A stretch of DNA of 64,000 nucleotides from Nannochloropsis salina CCMP1776 (taxonomy: Eukaryota; Sar; Eustigmatophyceae; Eustigmatales; Monodopsidaceae). The stretch is taken from the NCBI GenBank assembly GCA_004565275.1, contig SDOX01000006.1, forward strand, positions 992,001 through 1,056,000, written 5' to 3'. The position numbers were made by a program, and so were the translations under genes. Shown here piece after piece: positions 43,056 through 53,123 of this stretch. The notes below the pieces were generated by a model that was not told where the DNA came from, ran no database searches, and was given only the letters and a program-made list of their open reading frames with translations. Every line of letters starts with the position of its first letter. Within the stretch, counting starts at the first letter, position 1.

Positions 43056-44720
43056 ATGGCTTTACCAGTTCACGATGTTGAAGATCCAACGCCTGTCACG
43101 GTACGTTTGGTAATGCTCCAAAATTGTATGGTTCGTGTAAGTACATAAGATGGCAAGGCTCGCTTTCAGTCGCCGGGCCGGTGGATCCTGTAACATTTTA
43201 ATTAAGCCAGCTATATATTCTTTCAATACCCGAGTCATGGCAATATGTCTTGCACTTACCAGCAAATAGCTTTGTTTGGCATTCGTCGTTCCAAGCGTTC
43301 GGAATCGGGCTCCCAGTGTGGTCATCTGACCCGACAAAATCCCGTACCTGTCATATTGGCACCATCAAAAACAACGTGACGAGCAATGTATTCCGTACCA
43401 AGACGCAACAGCATTGAGATGTATTCTTATTTGTTCCTTCTCTTTTGTCCCCTTGCCCTGCAACACCGGAATGGCAGGAGTCCTCCTCTTCCTCCGAGAC
43501 AGGCTCTGAATCTGTAGGCTCCTTGGACGACGAAGCGACGGACATGGCCTTCCATCAGAGAGGCACAGTCTCTCACGGAAATGGGAACTTCAAAAATACT
43601 TCCAATGATTCCACCTCGCGCAAAGACGAAAATGTGCCGTGCCATACCACGCCCGCCACGTGCGGGAATGGCCGCTTCCCTTTTCAGACAGCCGCCGCTG
43701 CAGCAGCCGCCGCCGCCGCTGCAGTCGCACGTCTACCGTTATTAGGAGCAGGCAGTGATAATTTGCTTTTAAACAAGACCTCCGGAGAGACGGCGCGAGG
43801 GCAACAACAGGAGCATTACCGACACAACGGCACATGTTGTCGTGGGCACGATGAGGACGAGGATGAGGAGGAGTCTGTGGCGGAGGGAGGCAGCGGACAC
43901 AGAAATGGAAGCGTGGTGCATGGGGCAAACAAGCTGGCAGCCCATGGGAAGCATGGACAGCGTGCAGAAATCGACGAGGACAGTGGAGGTGGTTCAGAGG
44001 AGGAGAGGCTACGGCGCATGTCGGCAGCGGTTCGGACTTTGTTAGAATGCGTGGGAGAGGACCCCGACAGAGAGGGATTGCGCGCCACACCGATGCGGAT
44101 GGCTAAAGCCCTGCTGTACTGCACCAAGGGCTACGACCAAACGGTGGCGGGGGTAGTGGGCGGCGCGGTCTTCGAGGAGGACCACTCGGAGATGGTGGTC
44201 GTAAAAGACATCAATGTCTTCAGTATGTGCGAGCATCACATGGTCCCGTTCTTGGGTAAAGTTCACATCGGATACATTCCTCGCTCCAAGGTGCTGGGCT
44301 TAAGCAAGCTGGCTCGAATCGCGGAAATGTACGCGAGGCGACTCCAGATCCAGGAACGACTTACGAAGCAGATTGCTCAAGCCATCAACGAGGCGATACA
44401 ACCCTTGGGGGTGGCTGTTGTTATAGAGGCGACGTGAGTAAAAGATTGAATGTTTGTATGTGAGGAGGATGGAAAGCGGGGAACATGAGTTGGTGATGAA
44501 AGGGATGCATCAAATTTGACATCGATCTAAGCCTTGCCCCATTGCCCTCGCTCTTTCTCATTCACTCAACAGACATATGTGCATGGTCATGCGCGGGGTA
44601 GAGAAGCCTGGGTCGGCGACCATTACTTCCTCAGTGACGGGCGCCTTCAAGAGCAACGCCGCCACCAGGAGCGAGTTCTTCTCGCTTATCAAGTCGGGAA
44701 ACGGTGGCTTCGGACGATGA
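43056..44720 (+). CDS. GCH1: GTP cyclohydrolase I
   Basis: GTP cyclohydrolase I converts GTP to dihydroneopterin triphosphate, the first step of folate and tetrahydrobiopterin synthesis. Model: 43056-43100 ([15 protein letters not shown]), 43478-44433, 44573-44720, about 382 residues. The last junction splits a Thr codon and restores [15 protein letters not shown], which is canonical; this join is firm. The first exon is less certain: its phase and GTACGT donor fit, but an internal ATG at 43544 is an alternative start. Zinc ligands are visible in MCEHHMVPF and HMCMVMRG, and [17 protein letters not shown] is intact. The catalytic domain occupies roughly the last 200 residues. The N-terminal 175 residues are Ser/Glu/Asp-rich with a poly-Ala run near 43685-43735, much longer than usual, and could be regulatory. 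Confidence 0.92.
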
Positions 44721-45579
44721 TGAAGTGCGTTAGAAATGAATTTGGAAAAGGCGCTGAATGTGCTATTTGAAACTCAGAGTAGTTGAGGGAGGTGGATAAA
44801 AGTTGGAGAAGATAGCTAGTATTCTTGATTATTAATTGCGTAAGCTTCTCACGATCCGGTCAACAAGAAAATGGCCTAGGACGAGAATACTGTAACATCA
44901 AATGGGACAAATTTACTTCGTTAGCGTGACAGTAGGGTTAGTCAGAGTAACACTGTTGTGTCCAAGAAGAGCTTGACACGGAGAAGAAGGACAGCTTGTG
45001 TAGAATGTGTGAGAATGGAAGGCGGTAATCGCTGCATGAAAATTCACCATCGCACAACGCAGATAACGTACGCCCAAAAATCGCCTGAATAGCATTTGAT
45101 TTATCGATTTTGTCTGTGACAGTCAATGTTTTGACATGAGTGCAAAGCTACCAGTATAAAAGGAGGGGAGGAAACAGGCGTTTTCAGGAAAAGAAACGCA
45201 CCATAAGCAGTACAGATTGTGCATAGAAGACTTACCATCAAACGACGGGCATGGAGAAAATTGACACTGAAGAAATGGAAGCTGGGTGATTGATGTCATA
45301 TAAGTTCCTTGAAAGCCAGTGGAGTGGACGCCTGCACCGGGAGGTTAAGAGCTCTTGTTTGTAGTTAGTTCCGCTTGTCAACCAACGGTTCCTAAACGCA
45401 GGCCCTCCTTCCATTACTCCTCAAGCACATGTCGACCATCAGACACTGACATCCTGGACACAATCACATGTATAGTAAAGGTGTACAGGATCAAAGCGGG
45501 CCTCACCGGGTTGACCCGTTGCCTTCTGTTTTCAAGTCTCTACTCCTGTTCATCACACGGCGTGCTAAGCTAATTTACC
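44721..45579. other. Intergenic region upstream of PheRS beta
   Basis: About 860 bases with no supported gene. A TATAAAAGG element lies at 45155-45163, 420 bases before the PheRS ATG, which would leave a long leader or a 5' UTR intron. Confidence 0.4.
45155..45163 (+). promoter_or_regulatory. Candidate TATA box
   Basis: TATAAAAGG matches the TATA consensus and is followed by purine-rich sequence. It is the best such match in the gap before the PheRS beta gene, but it is far from the ATG. Confidence 0.35.
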
Positions 45580-47457
45580 ATGCCGACCATTTCTTTGGTG
45601 CGTGATGACCTTTTCAATGCTTTAGGCAAGAGCTACACCGACGATGAGTTTCAAGATGTATGTTTCGCGTTTGGTATCGAACTTGACGAAATTACCACCG
45701 AGGGGGAATTGGCGTCGAAAGACGGAGGCAGCAAGGGGAAAGGTGGGGCGGACGGTGGCGCCGTGGTGTACAAAATCGATGTTCCGGCAAATCGGTACGA
45801 CATCCTGTGCATGGAAGGCTTGTCTAGAGCGCTGCGCATTTTTTTGGAATTGGACACAGCCCCGTCATACCGGAAGGTCGAGCCGACGGATAATGGGGGA
45901 ACCCGCACGGTCATGTCCGTGGAGGCCTCGACGGCGTCCATTCGCCCCTTCGTCGCGTGCGCCATCTTGCGAGACATGACATTTGATCCGTTGGTGTACA
46001 AAAGTTTCATCGATTTGCAAGAGCACTTGCACAGGAACATCTGTCGAAGGCGAACTTTGGTGGCGATAGGGACGCATGACCTTGATACGCTGCAGGGCCC
46101 TTTTCGTTACACGGCGGCGGACCCGGCCTCCATCCAATTCAGCCCGCTGACATCCGACGACGGGAGAATATTCAATGCGAAAGAGCTTTTGGATTTCTAC
46201 AGGACCGATGAGTCGGCCAAGCATCTGAGTCCGTACACGGACATCATCTACGAGGCACCTCGGTACCCAGTGCTGTATGACAGCCGAGGTACCGTTCTCT
46301 CTTTGCCGCCGGTCATCAACGGCCGTCACTCCCGCATTACCCTGCAGACCCGCAACGTTTTCATTGAATGCACGGCCACTGACAAGACCAAGGCCAATAT
46401 TGTCCTTGACACGGTGGTGACCATGTTTTCGCAGCATTGCGCGCGCCCCTTCACGGTCGAGCCTGTTGATGTTGTCTACGAAGGACGAGAGCTGAGCGTG
46501 GAGACGACGCCACTCCTCTCAACCCGCAAAGTTTCCGCAAAAATGTCCGAAATTGAAGGCTTGGTTGGGAGAGACCTCGGCCCCGAATTGGTCTGTCAGC
46601 TGTGCAACAAAATGCAGTTGGGTCCGGCGTCCTACCATGCCGAGACGGACACGGTGGTGGTGACCGTGCCGCCCACACGATCGGACGTCCTTCACGCTGT
46701 GGATGTCATCGAAGACGTGGCTATCGCCTTCGGATACAATAATTTGCCCATCAAGGTCCCCGGCACCCTCACAGTTGGAGCCCCTCTGCCGATAAACGCT
46801 TTCTCAGATCTTCTGCGCGACGAGATTGCCCGGGCAGGGTACCTAGAGGTGTTGACCCATGGCTTGTGCTCCCGTGCCGAAAATTTTGCCAAGCTTCGCC
46901 GGCCAGAAACCAAAGCGGTGTCGCTTTCCAACCCTGCAAACGAGGAGTACGAGATAGTGAGGACGACACTCCTGCCTGGACTCTTGAAAGTGCTTCAGCA
47001 TAATAGGGCCGCTCAGGTAAAAGATGGCCTTCGTTTCTTCGAGATCTCTGATGTCGTATTGCGGGACGACCACACCGATGTAGGTGCCAAGAACATCCGG
47101 CGTTTGGTGGCGTCTTCTACGTCCATGGTAGCGGGATTCGAATCGATTCACGGCTTGGTTGATAGAGTGATGATGCTAGTCCAAATAGGTCCCACCGAAG
47201 CGTACGCGGGGAACAGCATGCGAGGTGAAGAACGTATGGCTGTTTTGAAGGACAAAATACAGTACTACATCGTCCCTAGTGACGATCCTGCCTTTTTCCG
47301 GGGGAGATGTGCTGATGTAATACTGGTCGAGGATGGTGGGAAGAGCAAGCCACTGAAAGTAGGCACGTTTGGAGTGCTGCATCCGGAGGTATTGAAGGCA
47401 TACGACATCCCATTTCCTACTTCAATGCTAGAAATTGATCTAGAGCCACTAATGTGA
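45580..47457 (+). CDS. FARSB: Phenylalanyl-tRNA synthetase beta subunit (cytosolic type)
   Basis: An intronless gene for 625 residues. It charges tRNA-Phe as part of a cytosolic alpha2-beta2 enzyme; the alpha subunit is not in this window. The N-terminus (MPTISLVRDDLFNALGKSYT) and the B3/B4-type editing region (VDVPANRYDILCMEGLSRAL-like and RRRTLVAIGTHDLDTLQGPF) match the eukaryotic/archaeal beta subunit. B5 (PPTRSDVLHAVDVIEDVAIA) and the catalytic-like C-terminal domain (EYEIVRTTLLPGLLKVLQHN, KVGTFGVLHPEVLKAYDI) are intact. No organellar presequence is visible. The length is close to that of other eukaryotic beta subunits (about 590-620). Confidence 0.95.
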   Translation: MPTISLVRDDLFNALGKSYTDDEFQDVCFAFGIELDEITTEGELASKDGGSKGKGGADGGAVVYKIDVPANRYDILCMEGLSRALRIFLELDTAPSYRKVEPTDNGGTRTVMSVEASTASIRPFVACAILRDMTFDPLVYKSFIDLQEHLHRNICRRRTLVAIGTHDLDTLQGPFRYTAADPASIQFSPLTSDDGRIFNAKELLDFYRTDESAKHLSPYTDIIYEAPRYPVLYDSRGTVLSLPPVINGRHSRITLQTRNVFIECTATDKTKANIVLDTVVTMFSQHCARPFTVEPVDVVYEGRELSVETTPLLSTRKVSAKMSEIEGLVGRDLGPELVCQLCNKMQLGPASYHAETDTVVVTVPPTRSDVLHAVDVIEDVAIAFGYNNLPIKVPGTLTVGAPLPINAFSDLLRDEIARAGYLEVLTHGLCSRAENFAKLRRPETKAVSLSNPANEEYEIVRTTLLPGLLKVLQHNRAAQVKDGLRFFEISDVVLRDDHTDVGAKNIRRLVASSTSMVAGFESIHGLVDRVMMLVQIGPTEAYAGNSMRGEERMAVLKDKIQYYIVPSDDPAFFRGRCADVILVEDGGKSKPLKVGTFGVLHPEVLKAYDIPFPTSMLEIDLEPLM

Positions 47458-48208
47458 ATGACTTGCGTACGAAATTTAGTGAAACTGATTTATATGATAC
47501 ATGAAGGGACTGGCCACAGCTCGCAAACCTAGAGCATTGCCTTTTCTTCATTTGTTAAGGGAAAAGAAGTTGGACACGGGATCTGAGAGTGATACTTGCT
47601 ATGCGAAATAGTAGCAATTATGATGCTATAGAGGCATTTATAGGCGGCGAAACATAACACTATGGGGATCAATTAAATTCCTTCCTTCCCGTAACACGCG
47701 ATCGTCACTGCCTCGTCCCCCTCCGGGCCCATCCTATGCCTCCCTGGACACGTGCGTCCCACACGCGCAAGTGCGTCGCAGCACAGCTGCGTGAAAAAGC
47801 CTGCTATCAAGCATATTACGAGGCTTATCTGGAGGTCATTCAAGCACTCAAATCACTCAAATATGAAGGGATTCAACGATGTTTCCCCATCATTTGACCG
47901 GACTCTGTGAAGGGCTCGTACACCTTCACTTCAAAGCGCGAACGTTATTATGTCTTATCGTGTTATCTAGATTCACTTCCGAGCAGGACTGCCAGTCGGG
48001 TGTCATCGATTTTTTTGGGGGCGCAAATAAGCCATCCGTATGCCAATGTTCAATTATTCTTTTTTGGGGGGGGTAAGGCCGAATAATAACCTCCTGGCCG
48101 AAGCGGTTAAAGAAGAAAAACAAAATTAGAACCTTGCGCTAAGCATGACCCTCTTGTTTTGTTCCTTCATTTCAATGCAGTACCACATACGGGGTAGATT
48201 ATAATGCC
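47458..48208. other. Intergenic region with one small candidate ORF
   Basis: This AT-rich stretch contains a local GC-rich island at about 47690-47780 that overlaps a 53-codon frame described separately. No tRNA is present; a short TGGCCGAAGCGGTTAA match at 48096 has no tRNA around it. Confidence 0.4.
47736..47897 (+). CDS. Possible small protein with one CX9C pair
   Basis: A 53-codon frame in a locally GC-rich island. It reads as an amphipathic helix with Cys13 and Cys23 spaced CX9C (KCVAAQLREKACYQAYYEAY) and a further Cys near the end (EGIQRCFPII). A single CX9C followed by a third Cys recalls mitochondrial intermembrane-space CHCH proteins, but the fourth Cys is missing and the frame stops. 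It may be a real small gene, a partial one with an unseen exon, or chance. Confidence 0.25.
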   Translation: MPPWTRASHTRKCVAAQLREKACYQAYYEAYLEVIQALKSLKYEGIQRCFPII

Positions 48209-49494
48209 ATGATTTCGCTTCCTTGGTACACAACATCATCTCCGCGTCGTTATTCGTGGCTTGTTCCGATTGTGATATGTCTTACCGCCCTGTTCCTTCA
48301 AGTCTCTCCTGCACATGGCAAAGCCAAAGGTAAAAAGTCGCCACAGTCAAAACAGCATGATCCGTCACACTCCAACATGGGAGAACGCTTTTCTGGCTCA
48401 TTGATCCACGAGATAATAGCTGTTTAGGGGCTTCCGGCTTCGTTCAGTGCGACATCTCAACGGCTTGGATTGTGGCAGATCGAAAAGAGGGCAAAGTTTT
48501 AGTTTCCCTCCTTGGCAATGACGGGCCTGAAATGTGCTTAGAAAGAAAGTGGTGCCATGCTGCTCACTCTCCCGTATCTGTTGGATCTTGCAAACAATGT
48601 GGCGCCAAGCACTGGTACGTATAGGAAGATGAAGAAGCCATAGATTTTGTCTTCAAAGCTATACGAAGCCATGGAATGCCGCCATTTTATTATATTCTCT
48701 TACCTATTGTCAAGGTCAATCGAGCAAGACAGTCAAGATTACGTGCGCTTGACGGAAGATAAAGGGAAAAATTGTTTGGTGCGCTCAAAACCTGGGGGGG
48801 CTGGCAAGTTTAAACGTTACAAGAATACGATGGAAATGCAGCACTGCACCGAAGGCTACACCGGTCTATTGATGACTGAGGTGCCTTTTCACGAGGGGGG
48901 GGTTCTGCTTCAAGCAGCAGACGGGTAAGCGAGAATAAATGAATCACACTTCCTGTGGCAATAGCGGTGACCCATCCTCTGGCATTCCACGGCACCGTCT
49001 CGCAGGCATCGACGACGATGTGGTGCGCTTAAGTCCTGCAATCTCATGCCATCGCTTATCCTCCTATTCACTGCAGCATGTGCTTGGATGGAGAGCGTTT
49101 CCGGCCGTGTGATCTGCTGGACCCGCGGCTTCGGTGGGCCGTTGGGGTGTATTTTACGAGCAGCGGACAAGGAGAACGGTATTTTCACAAGGCTCTGGAG
49201 CCAGATGTGTGTTTGGCTCGCACGGGGAAAAAATATGGCCTGACGCTCAGTGATTGCAAAGCTTGGGGAAGCAAGCGATGGAGCATCAAAGGAGGGCGGT
49301 TGGCACAGGGAGACGGGCGATGGTGCGTAGTCCGGCAATTCAACAACTCGGCCGGGATGGAGCGCTGTGGCGTGGCTTTCGAATTTGTGAGTGCAGTGCC
49401 GCATGATCCGGCGGTGACGGCGATAGGAGGACCCGTAATGACGAAATTGACGCAGCACGTCCCAGTGATGGCAGGAATAGGGCTTGGATACTGA
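48209..49494 (+). CDS. Secreted ricin-B-like (beta-trefoil) protein
   Basis: Four-exon model with every phase matching: 48209-48329, 48428-48614, 48715-48924 and 49077-49494, coding for 311 residues. The N-terminus is a signal peptide (SWLVPIVICLTALFLQVSPA) with cleavage near AHG. The mature part has repeated units of Cys-Leu, then Cys, then Trp: PEMCLERKWC with CGAKHWSIEQD; KNCLVRSK with MEMQHC; GMCLDGERFRPCDLLDPRLRW; and DVCLARTGKKYGLTLSDCKAWGSKRW-type sequence. This is the spacing of ricin-type beta-trefoil repeats (QxW-like). Such domains usually bind galactose or other glycans in the secretory pathway or cell wall. No catalytic domain is attached. I infer the family from pattern only, so another Cys-rich extracellular fold is possible. 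Confidence 0.68.
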
Positions 49495-49717
49495 GGCTGG
49501 AGGAAGAGGAAGATTTTTTTTCGCACAAAGAGAGGAATGGTAAGAGACTTATTGTGACGGGAATCGCGATGACTTGCCATCATTCGGCATGGTGTAGATG
49601 GTGACGTGTGTATGAAAATAATTTTCTCCGAGACTGCACCAAGACCCATTGTTTTCCATTCCAAACGTATCATGCATCCTTTTACCCCCCTCCTTGTCCT
49701 CTCCCCCTCGTCACCTC

Positions 49718-50959
49718 CTACCGCCGCCGCCGCCGCTCCTCCAGCGCCGTGAACAGCAGCCCCAGTGCCAAGGCCACCGACGTGCTCCCCAGTATCAAGC
49801 GATGCCACGACACGCAGAGGGTGGTGGGAAAGCGCCAGCGGGCGATGTCGGCCACGTCGTAGTCCATGGCTATGTCGCTGGTGTCCCCTAAGGCTCGAAC
49901 CAGCCCCCGAAGCAGGGCCGTCATCTTAGGCGCCACCTGGCTCTGCCGATACTCCTCCTCCCGCCGGCGTGTCATCTCGAAGGCCACCCGCTTGTGCGTC
50001 TTGTACTCGTAGTGGGGAATTGCCGTGAGTTTTACGGTGTTCTCCTGCGTGACGTGGTAGATGCCGCTCAAGACCAGCACCTTGAGCCCGCAGTGCTCGG
50101 CCACCAGGACCTCCGGGACCGTGCTCATCCCCACGGCCGTGTCGTGCATCCCGAAATGGTTCAGAATCCTGTCCAACCTATCAACGAGGCCGCCTGGATG
50201 ATCTCTCGCCGCGCTGTCCCTCGGACTCAGCCAATGTCTGACGTGCATTAGGAGCCGGCCCCAGCCCCGGCGTTTCTCGCAGAGATTCCGGAGACCCTCC
50301 TCCTCCATGGGGGTTTCGTACGAGGGGCCCGACACAAAGATGTACCCTCCCTGCTTGAGTGTAATGCGTTTTTCCTTTGCAATCTGTCGGGCCAACCGCC
50401 GGAGGTTGTAGTCGTACAGGCTGTCGCACCGCAAGAAGCGAGGACCCCAGTGTTCCACGTTGATGCCGGCAAGCGGATGCGTTTCACTGCCGCGCTCCGT
50501 ATTGTAATGATCCACCACCAGCATCACGTCTCCAATTTCCAAGGTGGGACTGAGACCGCGTGCTGCGTTAGTCAATATCAAAGTTTGCACCCCAAGCTCT
50601 TTAATAACACGAACAGGAAAGGCCGTTGCCTGACTTGAATGCCCTTCGTACATGTGAAATCGACCTTGCATAACCAGGACACTAATTCCATCTACCGACC
50701 CAAAGATAAAGGCCCCTTCCTTGCCAATTTCAGTAGAACATGTCGGAAACGAAGGCAGGACTGCCTGTATGTCATGGTAGTAGATCTTTTCGGGGGCCTC
50801 GATGACTTGTTCAAAGGCTTGCAGCCTACTGCCAAGTACAATAGCGATTTCCGGTGCCGGATGGCTGCTACACGACCTTAAGAAGTCGGCAATTTTTCGA
50901 GCATCCTCCAAACGATAAATTTTCTCACGTATTGGGCGGAAATTGTCTTGAACATCCAT
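49718..50959 (-). CDS. Purine nucleoside phosphorylase-like protein with C-terminal membrane anchor
   Basis: A protein of 413 residues from the ATG at 50959 (MDVQDNFRPIREKIYRL). The fold is that of trimeric PNP: VLVMQGRFHMYEGHSSQATA, FPVRVIKELGVQTLILTNAA, LEIGDVMLVVDHYN, FVSGPSYETP and AVGMSTVPEVLVAEHCGL. PNP cleaves purine nucleosides with phosphate in salvage. Several active-site parts differ: the usual GSGLG reads GSRLQ, the loop with the phosphate-binding Arg and His of human PNP (R84, H86) reads STEIGKEG, and the purine-binding Asn region (SLITNK) reads SGIYHV. About 40 extra residues (about 224-265) lie between the ETP and GMSTVPE motifs and could be an unrecognised in-frame intron. The C-terminus ends with a hydrophobic helix (LILGSTSVALALGLLFTAL) and basic EERRRRR, suggesting tail anchoring. 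Activity is uncertain. Confidence 0.82.
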   Translation of the reverse strand: MDVQDNFRPIREKIYRLEDARKIADFLRSCSSHPAPEIAIVLGSRLQAFEQVIEAPEKIYYHDIQAVLPSFPTCSTEIGKEGAFIFGSVDGISVLVMQGRFHMYEGHSSQATAFPVRVIKELGVQTLILTNAARGLSPTLEIGDVMLVVDHYNTERGSETHPLAGINVEHWGPRFLRCDSLYDYNLRRLARQIAKEKRITLKQGGYIFVSGPSYETPMEEEGLRNLCEKRRGWGRLLMHVRHWLSPRDSAARDHPGGLVDRLDRILNHFGMHDTAVGMSTVPEVLVAEHCGLKVLVLSGIYHVTQENTVKLTAIPHYEYKTHKRVAFEMTRRREEEYRQSQVAPKMTALLRGLVRALGDTSDIAMDYDVADIARWRFPTTLCVSWHRLILGSTSVALALGLLFTALEERRRRR

Positions 50960-51564
50960 CGTTGAGAATTGCGGCTTTTCCTGCGAAAGGAAAAAGCCGC
51001 GGAACAACGATCAAATATTGCTGCCGGGGCTCACAGCCTCCTCATGAAATGGTCACGTGTCAGAACCAGAAAAGCGATAGTGGCATGCTGGTCCGAACTT
51101 GAGGGTAACTGCGTAGTCTGATTTTGGGGAAAAGGAAATCAGGGTGTCAAGTGTACAGAAATTCGGTTCGCAAGACAAAAAAGTGCTTGAAGAAGGGATG
51201 AGCAGTCATGGGCCTTCACAGCGCACACGCTTCTCAAAGACATTCCAATTCAGGTTTATACGCCACCACAACTTCTTTTAAAAATGACAAATGACGTGAC
51301 AGATATTTTCGTGGTGGCTGGGCTGAAGCTGAGACTGCAGGACTGCGTCTGTTTAACCTCCTCTCACCCTCTCTCTTTTCCATGGAGGCTGGGACGTTAT
51401 GGGGGCGGACATCCAAAGCATACCCCCGTGTACCATTGTTTGCCGTTCAGGAAAGCAATGCATGCACTGCAAGCCGAAAAAAAGGGTACGTGTTGTAAAA
51501 TCTATGGCATAATTATTCTTTTCTTCTCCTCCTCAGTCGGTTTTGTTGACCCCTTGTTCTGTTA
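50960..51564. other. Intergenic region between PNP-like gene and RPN12
   Basis: About 600 bases between two minus-strand genes hold the PNP-like promoter and the 3' UTR of RPN12. No supported gene. Confidence 0.4.
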
Positions 51565-52637
51565 CTATACGATTCGCTCTAACTCGGTTGCGTACGATAG
51601 AGTTTCAGAAATTAACCTCAAGGAAGGTACATCACTTGCCTTGGCCTGTTTTGGACCATGATCCTTCCCAAAATAAACGAACCCATCACCATCCACCTTC
51701 CAGTCCGGGTGCTTTACCGCTGCATACTCCGCCAAGGCAGTGTCTGATTCTAGAAGCAATATCTCCTTCGCAGCCCCGATGCCTAGTCGCTCGTACGCCG
51801 CCTCGGAGCAGTCAGCTACCGCATCGCGCACGGTGTCCACCAACAAAGACATGAAGAACGCGTAGCCCGGATGAGGCGTGCGTGTCCTAGCTTCAAGAAC
51901 TTTGTGGTAGGAGCCAACCATCAGTTGCTGCTCCACCAGAATAGGGAAAGAAACGTAGACATTTGCCCGTTCAGCTTCCGACAAGTGTTCGAGTTCCGAG
52001 TGAAATTCAGCCAGACGGTTCTCCACCAGCAAGAACAACAAGTTCAGCCCAAGTATCGGCATGCGCAAAGCCGAATCAGTCAAGCCGCGACCTTTGTCTT
52101 GATAATAAGGCTTCAATTGTGCCATTTGTCGTTGAAATGCTATTTTGTCTCGCTGCTTTACGGCTAGGAAGACAGCTTGTTCGAGGACCTGGCGGCCCAA
52201 GGCGCATTCCTCCGACGCATGCGGAGAGGGTTGGTTCATGGGGGGGAGTGACTCAAAATTGGTAAGCAAGACCTTGAGGTCCCCGAGAAGGCTGGCAGCT
52301 TCGCCTAGATGATCACTCTCCACGGCTGACTGGAGTTTGATAACCAACTAAGAGGAAGAATGTTTGGTTGGAGGCCAAATGAAAAGATGCTTGGAGATAA
52401 CGGTCCTTGGCGCATGACTTTGTCAACCCTCCATATCTATGACCGTATCATAATTGCTTCAAAGTGCTTGCGAGTGCTTCGTGCACGTTCAAAGAACATC
52501 AAGTAACGAGTAAACAGTAAAACAAATAATAGTGGGGGCTGTTGTTTCACAGAACTTTTTGCTCACAGCCGCACGTGGGGAAATCCTAAAGTGTTTCTAT
52601 CACATTCACGTACCTTTTTGCCTTGTTCCAACGCCAT
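51565..52637 (-). CDS. RPN12: 26S proteasome regulatory subunit RPN12 (PSMD8)
   Basis: Two exons: 52637-52614 (MALEQGKK, donor AAG|GTACGT) and 52347-51565 after CTTCCTCTTAG. Both are phase 0, giving 268 residues, the normal RPN12 length. The tiny first exon is supported by phase, the strong donor and the correct total length. The C-terminal PCI-type part (FPILVEQQLMVGSYHKVLEA, YERLGIGAAKEILLLESD, LAEYAAVKHPDWKVDGDGFV) matches the family, and the N-terminal helical repeats are present. RPN12 is a lid subunit of the 19S particle that joins last and locks lid assembly. The gene reads away from TPP2, leaving a 486-bp shared upstream region. Confidence 0.93.
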
Positions 52638-53123
52638 TTCAAGTTGTCCACTGTGTTACACGCCTTTCTTTGGTGGGTGCGGGCCGTCGGGCGGTGCAGC
52701 AACGGCAGGTAATCGAGCTGTCTGTCAGTGGTTTTTGATATCTGATACAAAACAAAATGATGTCAAGAAAACTGTGCATAGCCGCTTTACAAACTCAGCA
52801 GATTAAAAACGTGCACGCGCGCACGCGACCGCAATAACCGTGTTCCTCTGTACGCCCCTGGGAAGAAGAAGGGCGCCGACTTCGTTTCCGCGAGTAGCTT
52901 ACCCTTGCCAAGGGAGGTTTTGGCCTCGAACGAGCGGCCTCCGCCGTGCGGCCCGCGAAAACTTGACGTCCGGATTCACTCAAACGCACGGTTCATCCTT
53001 CAACTTTTATTTACCTGGGGACAGGGCACAAGCCGGTCTTTTTTCTTCGTCGTTACAGGTACCAGGCCAATTTGAAGCCTTCGGCGACGGGCTGAGTCGC
53101 ACCTACGACGGCCGAAGGAAGTC
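52638..53123. promoter_or_regulatory. Shared divergent promoter region of RPN12 and TPP2
   Basis: A 486-bp stretch between the two start codons. On the TPP2 side an acceptor-like CTTCGTCGTTACAG ends at about 53058, consistent with a 5' UTR intron. No clear TATA box is seen; a GC-richer segment lies at 52810-52990. Confidence 0.45.

Noticed and set aside
48090-48115. TGGCCGAAGCGGTTAA resembles the D-arm of a tRNA-Ser or tRNA-Leu.
   Set aside because: There is no acceptor stem, anticodon arm or T-arm at the right distance on either side.
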